This document shows positions 18,706 through 27,286 of a stretch of DNA of 64,000 bases, piece by piece (position 1 is the stretch's first letter; each line of letters opens with the position of its first letter). The stretch comes from G965204755 sp965243415. GTDB taxonomy: Bacteria; Acidobacteriota; Vicinamibacteria; Marinacidobacterales; Marinacidobacteraceae. Location: positions 248,001 through 312,000 of the forward strand of contig OZ251549.1 of NCBI GenBank assembly GCA_965243415.1, given 5' to 3'. Both the position numbers and the translations under genes were made by a program. The notes beneath the pieces were generated by a model. It searched no databases. It worked only from the letters and a program-made list of their open reading frames with translations, and had not been told where the DNA came from.

Positions 18706-19652
18706 GACGACGGTCCTCCCTTTCCCGACAGTCGCTCCACGAGTTCCTTCGTGATGTCGACGTACTCCCCCTTTTCGGCGGCGCGCTTGGCATTCGGCGA
18801 ACCCAATTCCCAGACCGGTCGCTGTTCCGCCGCCGCCTCGCTGTACCCGATCATCTCCGTGGTGTGTGTCCGCAGCGCCCGGTCGCCGTAGAGATCGCGG
18901 ATCTCCTTCATGTGTTCGGAGTGCTGGATCGTCGTTCGCTCCCCGCCGATCCGTACCTTGACGAACACGATAGCACCGAGTTCAGGACTTCGCAAATCGG
19001 GTTTCGACTTCGCCCAGTCCTCCGCCCTGGATACCACCTTCCCGATCCTCTCGACTTTCTGGTGAAGCGTGTTCAAGCCGATCGTGGAGAGATGATCCGG
19101 GACCGCCGTGACGACATAGTAGTCGCTCGCGCAGAGCGCGTTCTGCGTCATCGCATGGAGATTCGGCGGACAATCTATCAGGATCCAGTCGTAGGAACCC
19201 TGGACGCTCTCCACGATCCGCTTCAGGAAGGCGCGCTCCCGCAAGTACTGTTCGACCATCCGGTCGAAGTCCGACCATCCGGAGAACGCACTCGAGATCC
19301 GACCCTCGATGACATCCTGACCGAGCAGATCGATGTCGCACGGAATCAGATGCAGCCCCGGGAAGTAGCGCGTCGGGAGTTGGAGAGCCTCTGCCCAGAC
19401 GAATCGTTCCGTTTCGAGTGGCAAGTACTTCGCGTAGCGTTCGTACAGAGTCGAGATCGTGCCGGCGGAGGCTCGGCGCGCCCTCCACTCGTCCGGCTCG
19501 CGGAAGAGGAAGGTCAGGTTCGTCTGTGGATCGGCATCGATCATCAGCACCCGCTGTCCATGATGCTGGGCCAGCGAGCAGCCGACATGGTAGGCGGTCG
19601 TCGTTTTCCCGACGCCCCCCTTGTAGTTGATGAAGGAAAGGACGCGGGGCAT
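18702..19652 (-). CDS. ParA-family ATPase
   Basis: A 316-residue MinD/ParA ATPase. The deviant Walker A is at the N-terminus (NYKGGVGKTT), followed by switch I (MIDADPQTNLT) and the Walker B region (DWILIDCPPNL). Length and the absence of an N-terminal HTH match the shorter chromosomal or plasmid type Ib-like ParAs. It heads an operon with two SAP-like paralogues instead of a parB. No obvious parS-like palindrome or repeat array was seen nearby. The lower GC of this three-gene set than its flanks and the presence of the otherwise rare ACGT tetramer (near 18758) suggest an acquired cassette. The role could be positioning of DNA or a protein complex. Confidence 0.88.
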   Translation of the reverse strand: MPRVLSFINYKGGVGKTTTAYHVGCSLAQHHGQRVLMIDADPQTNLTFLFREPDEWRARRASAGTISTLYERYAKYLPLETERFVWAEALQLPTRYFPGLHLIPCDIDLLGQDVIEGRISSAFSGWSDFDRMVEQYLRERAFLKRIVESVQGSYDWILIDCPPNLHAMTQNALCASDYYVVTAVPDHLSTIGLNTLHQKVERIGKVVSRAEDWAKSKPDLRSPELGAIVFVKVRIGGERTTIQHSEHMKEIRDLYGDRALRTHTTEMIGYSEAAAEQRPVWELGSPNAKRAAEKGEYVDITKELVERLSGKGGPSS

Positions 19653-19667
19653 GGCGACAGCCGGACG

Positions 19668-19988
19668 CTATTCCGGAGGCGCCCCCGCCGGCGCCGCGCG
19701 GCCCACCGGAATCGCGCCCAGCCGGGCCGGCGCAGGGGCCGGCGTCACGGCCGGCGCGGGCGCGGCGGCGCGGCGGGTGCGGAGGTGGAAGGCAGTCAGG
19801 GCGCCGAAGACCGCATAGGGCATCAGCAGCAGGAACAGGATCGCCCGGTTGAAGCCGGCGGCGGCCTCCGGGTTCTGCTCCAGCGCCGTCCGGCACATCG
19901 AGCACTGGGCCTCCGCCGTCTCCGGCGCCAGGACCGCGAGCGCCGCTGCGACAGCCAGAAGGGTCAGGCCGACGGGGAACCGGCGCAT
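19668..19988 (-). CDS. Small exported membrane protein with CxxC, oxidase-associated
   Basis: A 106-residue protein: signal-like hydrophobic N-terminus (about 5-25), a CSMC motif just after it, a transmembrane helix at about 49-66 (AILFLLLMPYAVFGAL), and an Ala/Pro-rich tail. It is the last gene of the oxidase cluster, 52 bp after the subunit IV gene. Short CxxC proteins with this layout often accompany acidobacterial cytochrome oxidase operons. A role in copper handling or assembly is plausible but unproven. Confidence 0.65.
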   Translation of the reverse strand: MRRFPVGLTLLAVAAALAVLAPETAEAQCSMCRTALEQNPEAAAGFNRAILFLLLMPYAVFGALTAFHLRTRRAAAPAPAVTPAPAPARLGAIPVGRAAPAGAPPE

Positions 19989-20040
19989 TCCGCTCGCTCC
20001 GGGAAAGAGACCTCGGGGAGGAACCTCGGGGAACTCTCCG

Positions 20041-20343
20041 TCAGTCCACGCTGCTCGCCAGGATGTGGTAACCGTCGTAGGCGGGGAGGACGAACATCAG
20101 GATGGCGGTGGCGAAGAGCCCGACGAGCACCGTGAGGATCAGGCTCTGGTGCTCGAAGCGGAGGTGCATGTAGTGGAAGATGATGAGCACCGCCTTGATG
20201 GCCGAGCCCAGCAGCAGCAGGACCGCCGCCAGCGCCGTCGGGAGGTTCGCCCCCTCGATGGCGATCATGACCAGGGTGGTGGTGAGCAGCACCGCCCACA
20301 GGATCCAGTAGAGGCGGTAGGGATGCGCGGAGTCGGTGGACAT
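20041..20343 (-). CDS. Cytochrome c oxidase subunit IV
   Basis: A 100-residue protein with three hydrophobic helices (about 12-30, 38-57, 65-88) and the family pattern GSAIKAVLIIFHYMHLRFE, typical of the prokaryotic COX4/CyoD-like subunit. It follows subunit III by about 20 bp in the minus-strand oxidase operon. The subunit has no redox centre and is thought to stabilise the complex. Confidence 0.85.
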   Translation of the reverse strand: MSTDSAHPYRLYWILWAVLLTTTLVMIAIEGANLPTALAAVLLLLGSAIKAVLIIFHYMHLRFEHQSLILTVLVGLFATAILMFVLPAYDGYHILASSVD

Positions 20344-20364
20344 GCGGGAGAGACCGTCCCTTCC

Positions 20365-20970
20365 CTAGACCAGGTAGAAGAGGGCGAAGACGAAGACCCA
20401 GACCAGGTCGACGAAGTGCCAGTAGAGGCCGGCGTTCTCCACCCCGGCGGCCGAGTACCTCCCGAGCGCCGACCGGATCGCCACCACCAGGAGGACGGAG
20501 ACGCCGGTCAGCACATGGAAGCCGTGGAAGCCGGTGATGACGAAGAAGAACTGGCTGAACACCGGGGCGCCCCAGGGGTTCTCGAGCAGGCCGCCGCCCT
20601 GCTGGATGAAGACCGTCCACTCGTAGGCCTGCATCCCCAGGAAGCCGAAGCCGCCCAGGATGGTGAGCCACAGGCAGAGGGTCACCGTCTTCCGCCGGTT
20701 CAGCTCCGCCGCCGCCACCGCGCAGGCCATCGTCGCCGAGGAACTGATCAGCACGAAGGTCATCGCCGCGATGTAGGGCATGCTGAAGACTTCGCTCTGG
20801 ACCGGCCAGGAGCCGGTGGCGATCCGCACCACGCCGTAACTCACCAGGAGTCCGGCGAACAGCAGCGCGTCGGTGACGATGAAGAACCACATCATCATCT
20901 TCTGCCAGGTCACGCCGAAGGGGCTGGCGGCGCCCCCCCAGTCGGCCCGGGCGATCGCAGTCTGACTCAT
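20365..20970 (-). CDS. Cytochrome c oxidase subunit III
   Basis: A 201-residue membrane protein with five hydrophobic helices, matching the short bacterial COX3 form. Signature stretches are the helix-III region (FGFLGMQAYEW), TGFHGFHVLTG and the C-terminal YWHFVDLVWVFVF. A Shine-Dalgarno-like AGGGAGG precedes the ATG. It lies downstream of a second, divergent subunit-III gene, so this oxidase operon encodes two COX3-type proteins. Confidence 0.9.
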   Translation of the reverse strand: MSQTAIARADWGGAASPFGVTWQKMMMWFFIVTDALLFAGLLVSYGVVRIATGSWPVQSEVFSMPYIAAMTFVLISSSATMACAVAAAELNRRKTVTLCLWLTILGGFGFLGMQAYEWTVFIQQGGGLLENPWGAPVFSQFFFVITGFHGFHVLTGVSVLLVVAIRSALGRYSAAGVENAGLYWHFVDLVWVFVFALFYLV

Positions 20971-21011
20971 GCGTCCTCCCTGATAGGTTGCCGGTCCCGG
21001 AACAGAGCGCC

Positions 21012-21614
21012 TCAGGCGACCACGAACAGGACGGCGAGCAGGTACAGCCAGAGGCCGCCCACGAAGTGCCAGTAGATGGCGGTGAGCGTCGGCGCGTCGG
21101 ACTTCCCCGGAAGGAGGCGCCCGGCGGCGGCGAGGCCGAAGAGCGCCAGGAGCGCCGCCACCCCGGCGGCGAGGTGGACGGCGTGGACTCCGGTCAACAC
21201 GAAGAAGAACGAACTCTTCGGGTTGCTCTGCAGATAGAGGCCGGCGTCGTTCAGGGCGCTCCAGGAAGCGAACTGCCCGGCGAGGAAGCCGGTGCCCAGC
21301 GCCGCGGTGAGCGCGCTCCAGGAGCGGAAGCCGACCGCGTTCCCGGCGGCGAAGGCCCGGCGCGCCAGTTCGAGGGTCCCCGAACTGAGGACCAGCAGCG
21401 CGGTGCCCAGCCAGAGGACCGGCGGCAGCGGGATCGTCACCCAGTCGGCGCCGCCGCTGCGCACGATGTACGCCGAGGTGAAGGCGGCGAACAGCATGGT
21501 GATCGCGCCCAGGCCGACGAGCAGGCCCAGCCGGTTGATATGGCGCCGCTCCTCCGGGCGCCTGTCTGCCGGCGAAAGGCCGGTCGTCCCGCCGACGGCC
21601 GCCGCCTCCGCCAT
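21012..21614 (-). CDS. Second, divergent cytochrome oxidase subunit III
   Basis: A 200-residue membrane protein with COX3 hallmarks (FVLTGVHAVHLAAG, YWHFVGGLWLYLL) but distinct from the next gene. The start at 21614 is chosen because it lies two bases after the subunit I stop and the frame upstream of it is inside that gene. The operon order I, III', III, IV is as expected for an aa3-type oxidase with one extra III. Whether both are in one complex or alternate is unknown. Confidence 0.85.
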   Translation of the reverse strand: MAEAAAVGGTTGLSPADRRPEERRHINRLGLLVGLGAITMLFAAFTSAYIVRSGGADWVTIPLPPVLWLGTALLVLSSGTLELARRAFAAGNAVGFRSWSALTAALGTGFLAGQFASWSALNDAGLYLQSNPKSSFFFVLTGVHAVHLAAGVAALLALFGLAAAGRLLPGKSDAPTLTAIYWHFVGGLWLYLLAVLFVVA

Positions 21615-21616
21615 CG

Positions 21617-23344
21617 CTACGCCTCCCACTGGGGAACGAAGTCGCGCTTGGCGCCCGGCTTCGAGTAGTCGTACGGCCAGCGGTGGGCCTCGGGGATCTC
21701 GCCCTCCCAGTTGCCGTGTCCCGGCTTCACCGGGGTGGACCACTCGAGCCCGGTGGACTCCCACGGGTTCTCCGTGGCTTCGGCGCCCCGCTTCATGCTG
21801 ACGAAGTAGTTGTAGATGAAGAGGATCTGGCCGACGAAGAGGACGAACGCGGAGATGGTGATGAACAGGTTCACCGGCTGCAGCGGCTGCAGGTACTCGT
21901 AGGCGTTCGGGTCGTAGATGCGGCGCATCATCCCGGAGACGCCGAGGTAGTGCATCGGGAAGAAGACCGCGTAGTAGGCGAGGAAGGTGATCCAGAAGTG
22001 GATCTTGCCCAGGCGCTCGTCCAGCATCCGGCCGAACATCTTGGGATACCAGAAATAGACCGCGGCGAACGCCCCGAAGAGGCCGGCGCCGGCCATGATG
22101 AAGTGGAAGTGGCCGACGACGAAGTAGGTGTCGTGGAGTTGGATGTCCACCGCGTTCGTGCCCAGGAAGATCCCGGTGAGACCGCCGGTCACGAACAGGG
22201 AGACCACGCCGAGGGCGAACAGCGAGGCGCTGGTGAAGCGGATCCTGGCCCGGGCGATGGTGAAGAGCCAGTTGAAGGCCTTCACCGCGGAGGGGATGGC
22301 GATGGCCAGCGTGGTGACCACGAAGAGGCTGCCGAGGAACGGGCTCATCCCGCTCACGAACATGTGGTGGCCCCAGACCAGGAAACTGAGACCGCCGATG
22401 GCCATGATGGCGTACACCATCGAGCGGTAGCCGAAGATCGGGCGCCGGCAGAAGGCGGCGAGGATGTCCGAGGTGAACCCCATCGCCGGCAGCATGATGA
22501 TGTACACCTCGGGGTGGCCGAGGAACCAGAAGAGGTGCTGCCAGAGGAGCGGGGTTCCGCCCTCGTGCGGCATCAGGGTATCGCCGATGTAGATGCCGGC
22601 GGGCAGGAAGAAACTGGTGCCCAGCGAGCGGTCGAAGGTGAGCAGCAGGGCGCCGGCGGCGAGCGCCGGGAAGGACAGCAGGCCCAGGATGCCGACGATG
22701 AACTGCGCCCAGGTGGTCAGCGGCATCCGCATCATGCGGAGCCCCTTCGTGCGCAGGTTCAGGATGGTGACGACGAAGTTCAGGCCGCCCATCGTGAACG
22801 AGGCCACGAAGAAGATCATCCCCACCAGCCAGAGCGTCTGCCCGGCGTCGGAGCCGGGGATCGCGCTGCGGATCGCCGAGAGCGGCGGGTAGGCGGTCCA
22901 GCCGGAGGCCGCGGCGCCCCCTTCGACGAAGAACGAGATCAGGATGATGATGGCGCCGGGGACGACCGTCCAGAACGAGAGCATGTTCAGGAACGGGAAC
23001 GCCATGTCGCGGGCGCCGATCTGCAGCGGGATGAGGAAGTTCCCGAAGCCGCTCACCGGGAGCAGCGAGAGGAGGAAGAACACCATGATGGTTCCGTGCA
23101 TCGTGAAGAGCGACACATAGAACTCGGGCGTCATGATGCCCCCGGCCATCCCCACCGGGAACAGGTTCTCCAGGAAGGGGAAGGGTTTGGAGGGGAAGCC
23201 CAGTTGCAGGCGGATCAGCACCGCCAGGATGCCGCCGATGAACCCCATGGTCATCGCCAGCGTGAAGTACTGCTTCCCGATCATCTTGTGATCGAAACTG
23301 AAGATGTACCGGCTGATGAAGGACTGCTTGCCGCCGTGTTCCAT
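21617..23344 (-). CDS. Cytochrome c oxidase subunit I (A1-type)
   Basis: A 575-residue, about 12-helix haem-copper oxidase subunit I. It carries the haem ligands (a His in the FTMHGT segment and in VVGHFHFIMAG) and CuB ligands (GHPEVY and the WGHHMF pair). The Glu of GHPEVY places it in the A1 group with a Glu at the end of the D channel. It reduces O2 to water with proton pumping in the cytoplasmic membrane. It is followed by subunits III', III and IV and preceded by subunit II. Confidence 0.96.
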   Translation of the reverse strand: MEHGGKQSFISRYIFSFDHKMIGKQYFTLAMTMGFIGGILAVLIRLQLGFPSKPFPFLENLFPVGMAGGIMTPEFYVSLFTMHGTIMVFFLLSLLPVSGFGNFLIPLQIGARDMAFPFLNMLSFWTVVPGAIIILISFFVEGGAAASGWTAYPPLSAIRSAIPGSDAGQTLWLVGMIFFVASFTMGGLNFVVTILNLRTKGLRMMRMPLTTWAQFIVGILGLLSFPALAAGALLLTFDRSLGTSFFLPAGIYIGDTLMPHEGGTPLLWQHLFWFLGHPEVYIIMLPAMGFTSDILAAFCRRPIFGYRSMVYAIMAIGGLSFLVWGHHMFVSGMSPFLGSLFVVTTLAIAIPSAVKAFNWLFTIARARIRFTSASLFALGVVSLFVTGGLTGIFLGTNAVDIQLHDTYFVVGHFHFIMAGAGLFGAFAAVYFWYPKMFGRMLDERLGKIHFWITFLAYYAVFFPMHYLGVSGMMRRIYDPNAYEYLQPLQPVNLFITISAFVLFVGQILFIYNYFVSMKRGAEATENPWESTGLEWSTPVKPGHGNWEGEIPEAHRWPYDYSKPGAKRDFVPQWEA

Positions 23345-23376
23345 CGTGGGGCCCTCCGGTTCTCTCGGTCCGGTCG

Positions 23377-24300
23377 TCAGTTGTTCGCCGGGGAGGCGGC
23401 TGCGGGGTTCCCGTCCGGCCCGTTGTCCGGGTCGGCTTCGGGATCGGCTTCAGGATCGGCCTGGGGGTCGGGCGCTTCGACCGCCGGCGGCGCCGGGGCG
23501 TTCTCGGCGACCCAGGCGGCGTAGCCGGCGTCGTCCCGGACGCTCAGGAAGGCGCGCATCCGGTAGTGGCCCAGACCGCACAACTCGGCGCAGGCGATCT
23601 CGTACTCGCCCACTTTGACCGGCGTGAACCAGACCTCGGTCATCATGCCCGGCACCAGGTCCTGCTTCACCCGGAAGTTCGGCAGGAAGAAGGCGTGCTG
23701 GACATCCTTCGAGCGCATGAGGATCCGGGCCGGGCGGTCCACCGGGAGGACCAACTGGTTCGTCAGCACCCAGTCGTCCGCGGCCGCCGGATCGCTCTCG
23801 TCGAGCCCGATCTGGTTGTCTATGGCGTAGAGGGCCGGATTGTAGGCCCCGAACTCGCCGTCGGCGCCGGGGTACTGGAAGTCCCACTGGAACTGCGCGC
23901 CGACCGCCAGGACGGTGACCGCGTCGTCCGGCGCCGGCGCCTTCACCCGGTCCCAGTAGAGGAGGCCGGTGACCACGATGGGGACCAGGATGACGGCGGT
24001 CCCGAGCGTCCAGGTGAGTTCCAGTCGGTGGCTCTCGTGCCAGTGGCTCGAAACGGCGTCCGGGCGGTCGCCCCGGTAGCGGTAGATCACATACCCGAGG
24101 ACGACCTGGTACAGGATGTACGCGACCCCGGTGATGCCGAGGATCACATAGTAGAGGCTGTCCAGGTAGCCGCGGTCGGACGCCAACTCGGGGACGCCGT
24201 AGCGGAAGAAGTAGAACACCGAGGCCACGACGATCACCCAGATGGAGACCGCCATGGCGACTCCGTGGAAACCGCCGCCGGCCCGCTTCTCGTCAGCCAC
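23377..24300 (-). CDS. Cytochrome c oxidase subunit II
   Basis: A 307-residue protein with two N-terminal transmembrane helices (about 15-32 and 50-72, plus a further hydrophobic stretch at about 95-115) and a periplasmic cupredoxin domain. The CuA site is complete: VQHAF supplies the first His, and CAELCGLGHYRM the two Cys, Glu carbonyl, His and Met. There is no fused cytochrome c domain. Instead the C-terminus is a low-complexity acidic tail built of DPEA repeats (imperfect 12-bp DNA repeats near 23420-23465). The acidic tail could help dock a cytochrome c domain such as that of the neighbouring octaheme protein. Confidence 0.95.
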   Translation of the reverse strand: MADEKRAGGGFHGVAMAVSIWVIVVASVFYFFRYGVPELASDRGYLDSLYYVILGITGVAYILYQVVLGYVIYRYRGDRPDAVSSHWHESHRLELTWTLGTAVILVPIVVTGLLYWDRVKAPAPDDAVTVLAVGAQFQWDFQYPGADGEFGAYNPALYAIDNQIGLDESDPAAADDWVLTNQLVLPVDRPARILMRSKDVQHAFFLPNFRVKQDLVPGMMTEVWFTPVKVGEYEIACAELCGLGHYRMRAFLSVRDDAGYAAWVAENAPAPPAVEAPDPQADPEADPEADPDNGPDGNPAAASPANN

Positions 24301-24432
24301 TTCGGTTCTCCTCCTGCGAGGTGTGATGGAAGTCCGTCCTGCCGTTGCCGGGCCGCGGACCGGGGGTGAGCCTCGTCAGATCCCCGACGGGAATCGGACT
24401 GCCGACGAACGGGTCCTCCGAGGCATGGGGCC

Positions 24433-27240
24433 TCAGCGGTCGTACTCCATGATGTAGGACGCCACGGCGCGCATCTGGGCCATGGGGTCGCCGTCGAGGA
24501 GGTCCGGGAGGGCGGTCAGGAGGTTGCCCTGCTGGTCGGTGGGCCAGAACTGGGGCATCTGCGTGCCCGGGGTGATCCCCTGGGGGTCGAGCAGCCAGTC
24601 CACGATCCACTCGTGGGTCAGGCGCTCGCCGGAGAGACGGAACGAAGGCGCGAGTTGCGACGCCTCCATCGTCCCGGCGGCGGAGGCGAGGTGGCACCGC
24701 TCGCACTGCAGTTGGTCGAGCAACTGCGCCCCGGCGCGCAACTCGGCGCGCTCGTACACCCGCTCCTGCTCGGTGTCGAACGGCTGCCCGCCGTCCATCG
24801 CCAGGAAGCCGGAGACCAGGGTGTTCGCCTCCTCCGGGGTGAAGGGGAAGGTCGGCATCCGCGCCTCGAGCCAGAAGCGCACTTCGTCCGGTTCCCGGAG
24901 GAAGTGGTAGAGCCAGTCCGCCTGGGTGCGCTTCCCCTGGGTGTTCAGGTCCGGCGGACGCATCCCGGTGTCGGCGATGGTCTCGTAGATGCCGCCGCCG
25001 ACGCCGTCCACCAGGTGGCAGCCGCGGCAGTTGTAGTTGCGGATGAGGACCCGGGCCTGCTCCGCCACCGCTTCCGCCGCGGAGAGGGTCTTGACGCCCT
25101 CCATCGGGAACTCGTCGCGCACCTGGCCGAGGACATTCCGCACCACATGCTGACGGTCGCTCTCGGTGAAGTCGAACTGCGGCATCCGCAGTTTCTCGCC
25201 CGGGCTGCGGACCTTGCCCTCGTCGTAGATGCGGGGCGCGGCGAGTTTCTGTTCCAGCCAGGCCTGGCGGGTGTGGGGGAGGTCCACATAGCCGAAGTCC
25301 AGCCGGGTGACCATCTTGGAACCCCAGGTGGAGAGGTCCACGCCGATCTTCTGGGCGTCCTCGAAACCGGCGAGGTCGTGGCAGCCGAAGCAGCCGTAGC
25401 GGCGGATGAGCCGCTCGCCGGAGAAGAGCAGTTTCTCCTCCGCGGACATCTCCGCGAGGCGCTCGGCGGCGAGGGCGTCGGGGAGGTTCGTCCGCAGGAA
25501 TTCGCGGGTGATCGCGTCCAGTTCGGCGTCGTCCGCCGGCGGGACCGGCTGCCCGGCGAAGGAGTCGTTGCCGAGACCCATCAGGAAGGCCGTGAGGTCT
25601 GCCGCCTCGCCGTCGGTGAGACGCAGGCTGGGCATGAAGGTCTCTTCCCAGTAGTGCCGGGGATCCTTGAGCCATTCGTAGAGGAACCCGGCGTCCAACT
25701 TGGCGCCGGTGCCGGTCAGGGCCGGGCCGCGGCGGCGGTAGATGCTGGCCCGGTCGTAGTCGGTCTCGTCGAGCAGGTGGCAGCCCTTGCAGCCCAGCGA
25801 GTCCACGAACGCCTCGCCCCGGGCGGCGTCGCCCCGGGGCGGGGCGGGGTAGTCCCGGCCGGGCTCCGAGTTCGCGAAGACGTACTCGACGATCGCGGCG
25901 ACTTCGGTGTCGTTCCGGGCGCGGTGGTCGGCGTCGGCGTTGTTGCCCAGGTCCCAGAAGGTGGGCATCCAGGTGGAAGGCCGGAAGGACTTGGGGTCCC
26001 GGATCCAGCGGGCGGCGAACTCGCGGTCGGTCTTGGCGGCGATCCGCTTCAGCGACGGCCCCCGGTTGCGCCGATCCTCGTAGCCGGTGGTGTTGTGGCA
26101 GCCCCAGCAGCCGGCCAACTCGTAGGTCATCCGGCTCTGGTTCAGGTCGTTCGCCCGGGGGATGAAGACCTGGTCGCGGTGGCATTTGATGCAGCCGGCC
26201 TCGGTCAGGTTCGCCGGGTACATCTTGCTGTCCCAGTAGTGGTCTTCCTTCCAGCCGTAGCGCTCCACCCAGTCGTGCTCTTCCTCGACCGATTCCGGGG
26301 TGTGGGTGGCGCCGCTGAAGGAGAGTTTCAGCCCGCGTCCGAGGTGGCAGGAAGTGCAGCCGAAGTCGTCCACCGGATGCGCGGACTCCCGGCTCACATA
26401 GACCTCCAGGTCCGGGTGCGCGGTGAACGGCTGCGGGGCGTCGGCGTAATCCGGGTTGTCGATCCCCAGGTGGCAACTCTGGCAGCGGTCGATCCGGGGC
26501 ACCTGGGCGAAGTTGAGTTCGCGGGTCACATTCCGGACGAGCACCTGGCGCACCTCGATCGAGGGGTCTATGAAGTCCACGAGGGGCAGGTTGCGGAAGG
26601 TGTTCGGGAAGTTGTCGGCCAGGGAATCCAGTTTGCGGCGCGCCAGGGTGACCGCCTGGGTGAGGCGCTCCTGCTCGCCGGCGAGTTCGGTCATCCGGGA
26701 GCGGAGGTCGCGGCGCGCCGCCCGCTTCTCGGCCAGGTCGTAGTCGAGGGCGATCCGGAGGTCGCGGGCCTCGAAGAAACCGGATTCCAGCGCGGCGAAC
26801 TCCGCGTCGGAGACCGCGCGGCCGAGCGGGGTGCCGCGGACGCGGGTCTCCTCGTAGTAGAACTTGTCCGAGTCGTACACCGCCTTGATCTCGCGCTCCC
26901 GGATGTCGGCGAGGGTGCGGCGTTCGTCGAGGTCGGCGATCTCCGCGTCGAGCGCGTCCAGCGCGCCCCGTTCGGCGGCGAGGGCGGTCTCGGCTTCCTG
27001 CAGGGCGCCCTGCACGCGCTCCAGTTCGGCGCGGTCGATGCGGCCCCGGGCCTCCTGCATCTGCCGGGCGGTGAGGTCGCGCTCCATCTGCACGAACTCG
27101 CGCTGGTAACTCTTCCACTCCCGGGAGTAGTCGAACCAGATCATCCAGCCGGTCGAGAACAGCAGCAGCACGCTCGAGACGGCGAAGAGCACATGCAGCC
27201 GGCCGATGTCGTGCGCGTGGCCCGGCTTCACATTGGACAC
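24433..27240 (-). CDS. Octaheme c-type cytochrome of the bc complex
   Basis: A 935-residue protein with one N-terminal transmembrane helix (about 15-37), a long coiled-coil region (about 45-115 and 165-210), then eight CxxCH haem-binding motifs: CQSCH, CTSCH, CIKCH and CWGCH at about 253, 295, 350 and 378, CKGCH at about 484, then CFGCH, CRGCH and CERCH in the C-terminal half. The last four sit in repeated cytochrome c modules. It lies between the split cytochrome b and the oxidase subunit II gene, where a cytochrome c1 or soluble c would be expected. It probably carries electrons from Rieske/cytochrome b directly to CuA in a bc-aa3 supercomplex. Confidence 0.9.
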   Translation of the reverse strand: MSNVKPGHAHDIGRLHVLFAVSSVLLLFSTGWMIWFDYSREWKSYQREFVQMERDLTARQMQEARGRIDRAELERVQGALQEAETALAAERGALDALDAEIADLDERRTLADIREREIKAVYDSDKFYYEETRVRGTPLGRAVSDAEFAALESGFFEARDLRIALDYDLAEKRAARRDLRSRMTELAGEQERLTQAVTLARRKLDSLADNFPNTFRNLPLVDFIDPSIEVRQVLVRNVTRELNFAQVPRIDRCQSCHLGIDNPDYADAPQPFTAHPDLEVYVSRESAHPVDDFGCTSCHLGRGLKLSFSGATHTPESVEEEHDWVERYGWKEDHYWDSKMYPANLTEAGCIKCHRDQVFIPRANDLNQSRMTYELAGCWGCHNTTGYEDRRNRGPSLKRIAAKTDREFAARWIRDPKSFRPSTWMPTFWDLGNNADADHRARNDTEVAAIVEYVFANSEPGRDYPAPPRGDAARGEAFVDSLGCKGCHLLDETDYDRASIYRRRGPALTGTGAKLDAGFLYEWLKDPRHYWEETFMPSLRLTDGEAADLTAFLMGLGNDSFAGQPVPPADDAELDAITREFLRTNLPDALAAERLAEMSAEEKLLFSGERLIRRYGCFGCHDLAGFEDAQKIGVDLSTWGSKMVTRLDFGYVDLPHTRQAWLEQKLAAPRIYDEGKVRSPGEKLRMPQFDFTESDRQHVVRNVLGQVRDEFPMEGVKTLSAAEAVAEQARVLIRNYNCRGCHLVDGVGGGIYETIADTGMRPPDLNTQGKRTQADWLYHFLREPDEVRFWLEARMPTFPFTPEEANTLVSGFLAMDGGQPFDTEQERVYERAELRAGAQLLDQLQCERCHLASAAGTMEASQLAPSFRLSGERLTHEWIVDWLLDPQGITPGTQMPQFWPTDQQGNLLTALPDLLDGDPMAQMRAVASYIMEYDR

Positions 27241-27286
27241 GGCGTTCTTCCTCGGGGGGTTCTCCGGAGCGGGATCTTCGGGAGGG

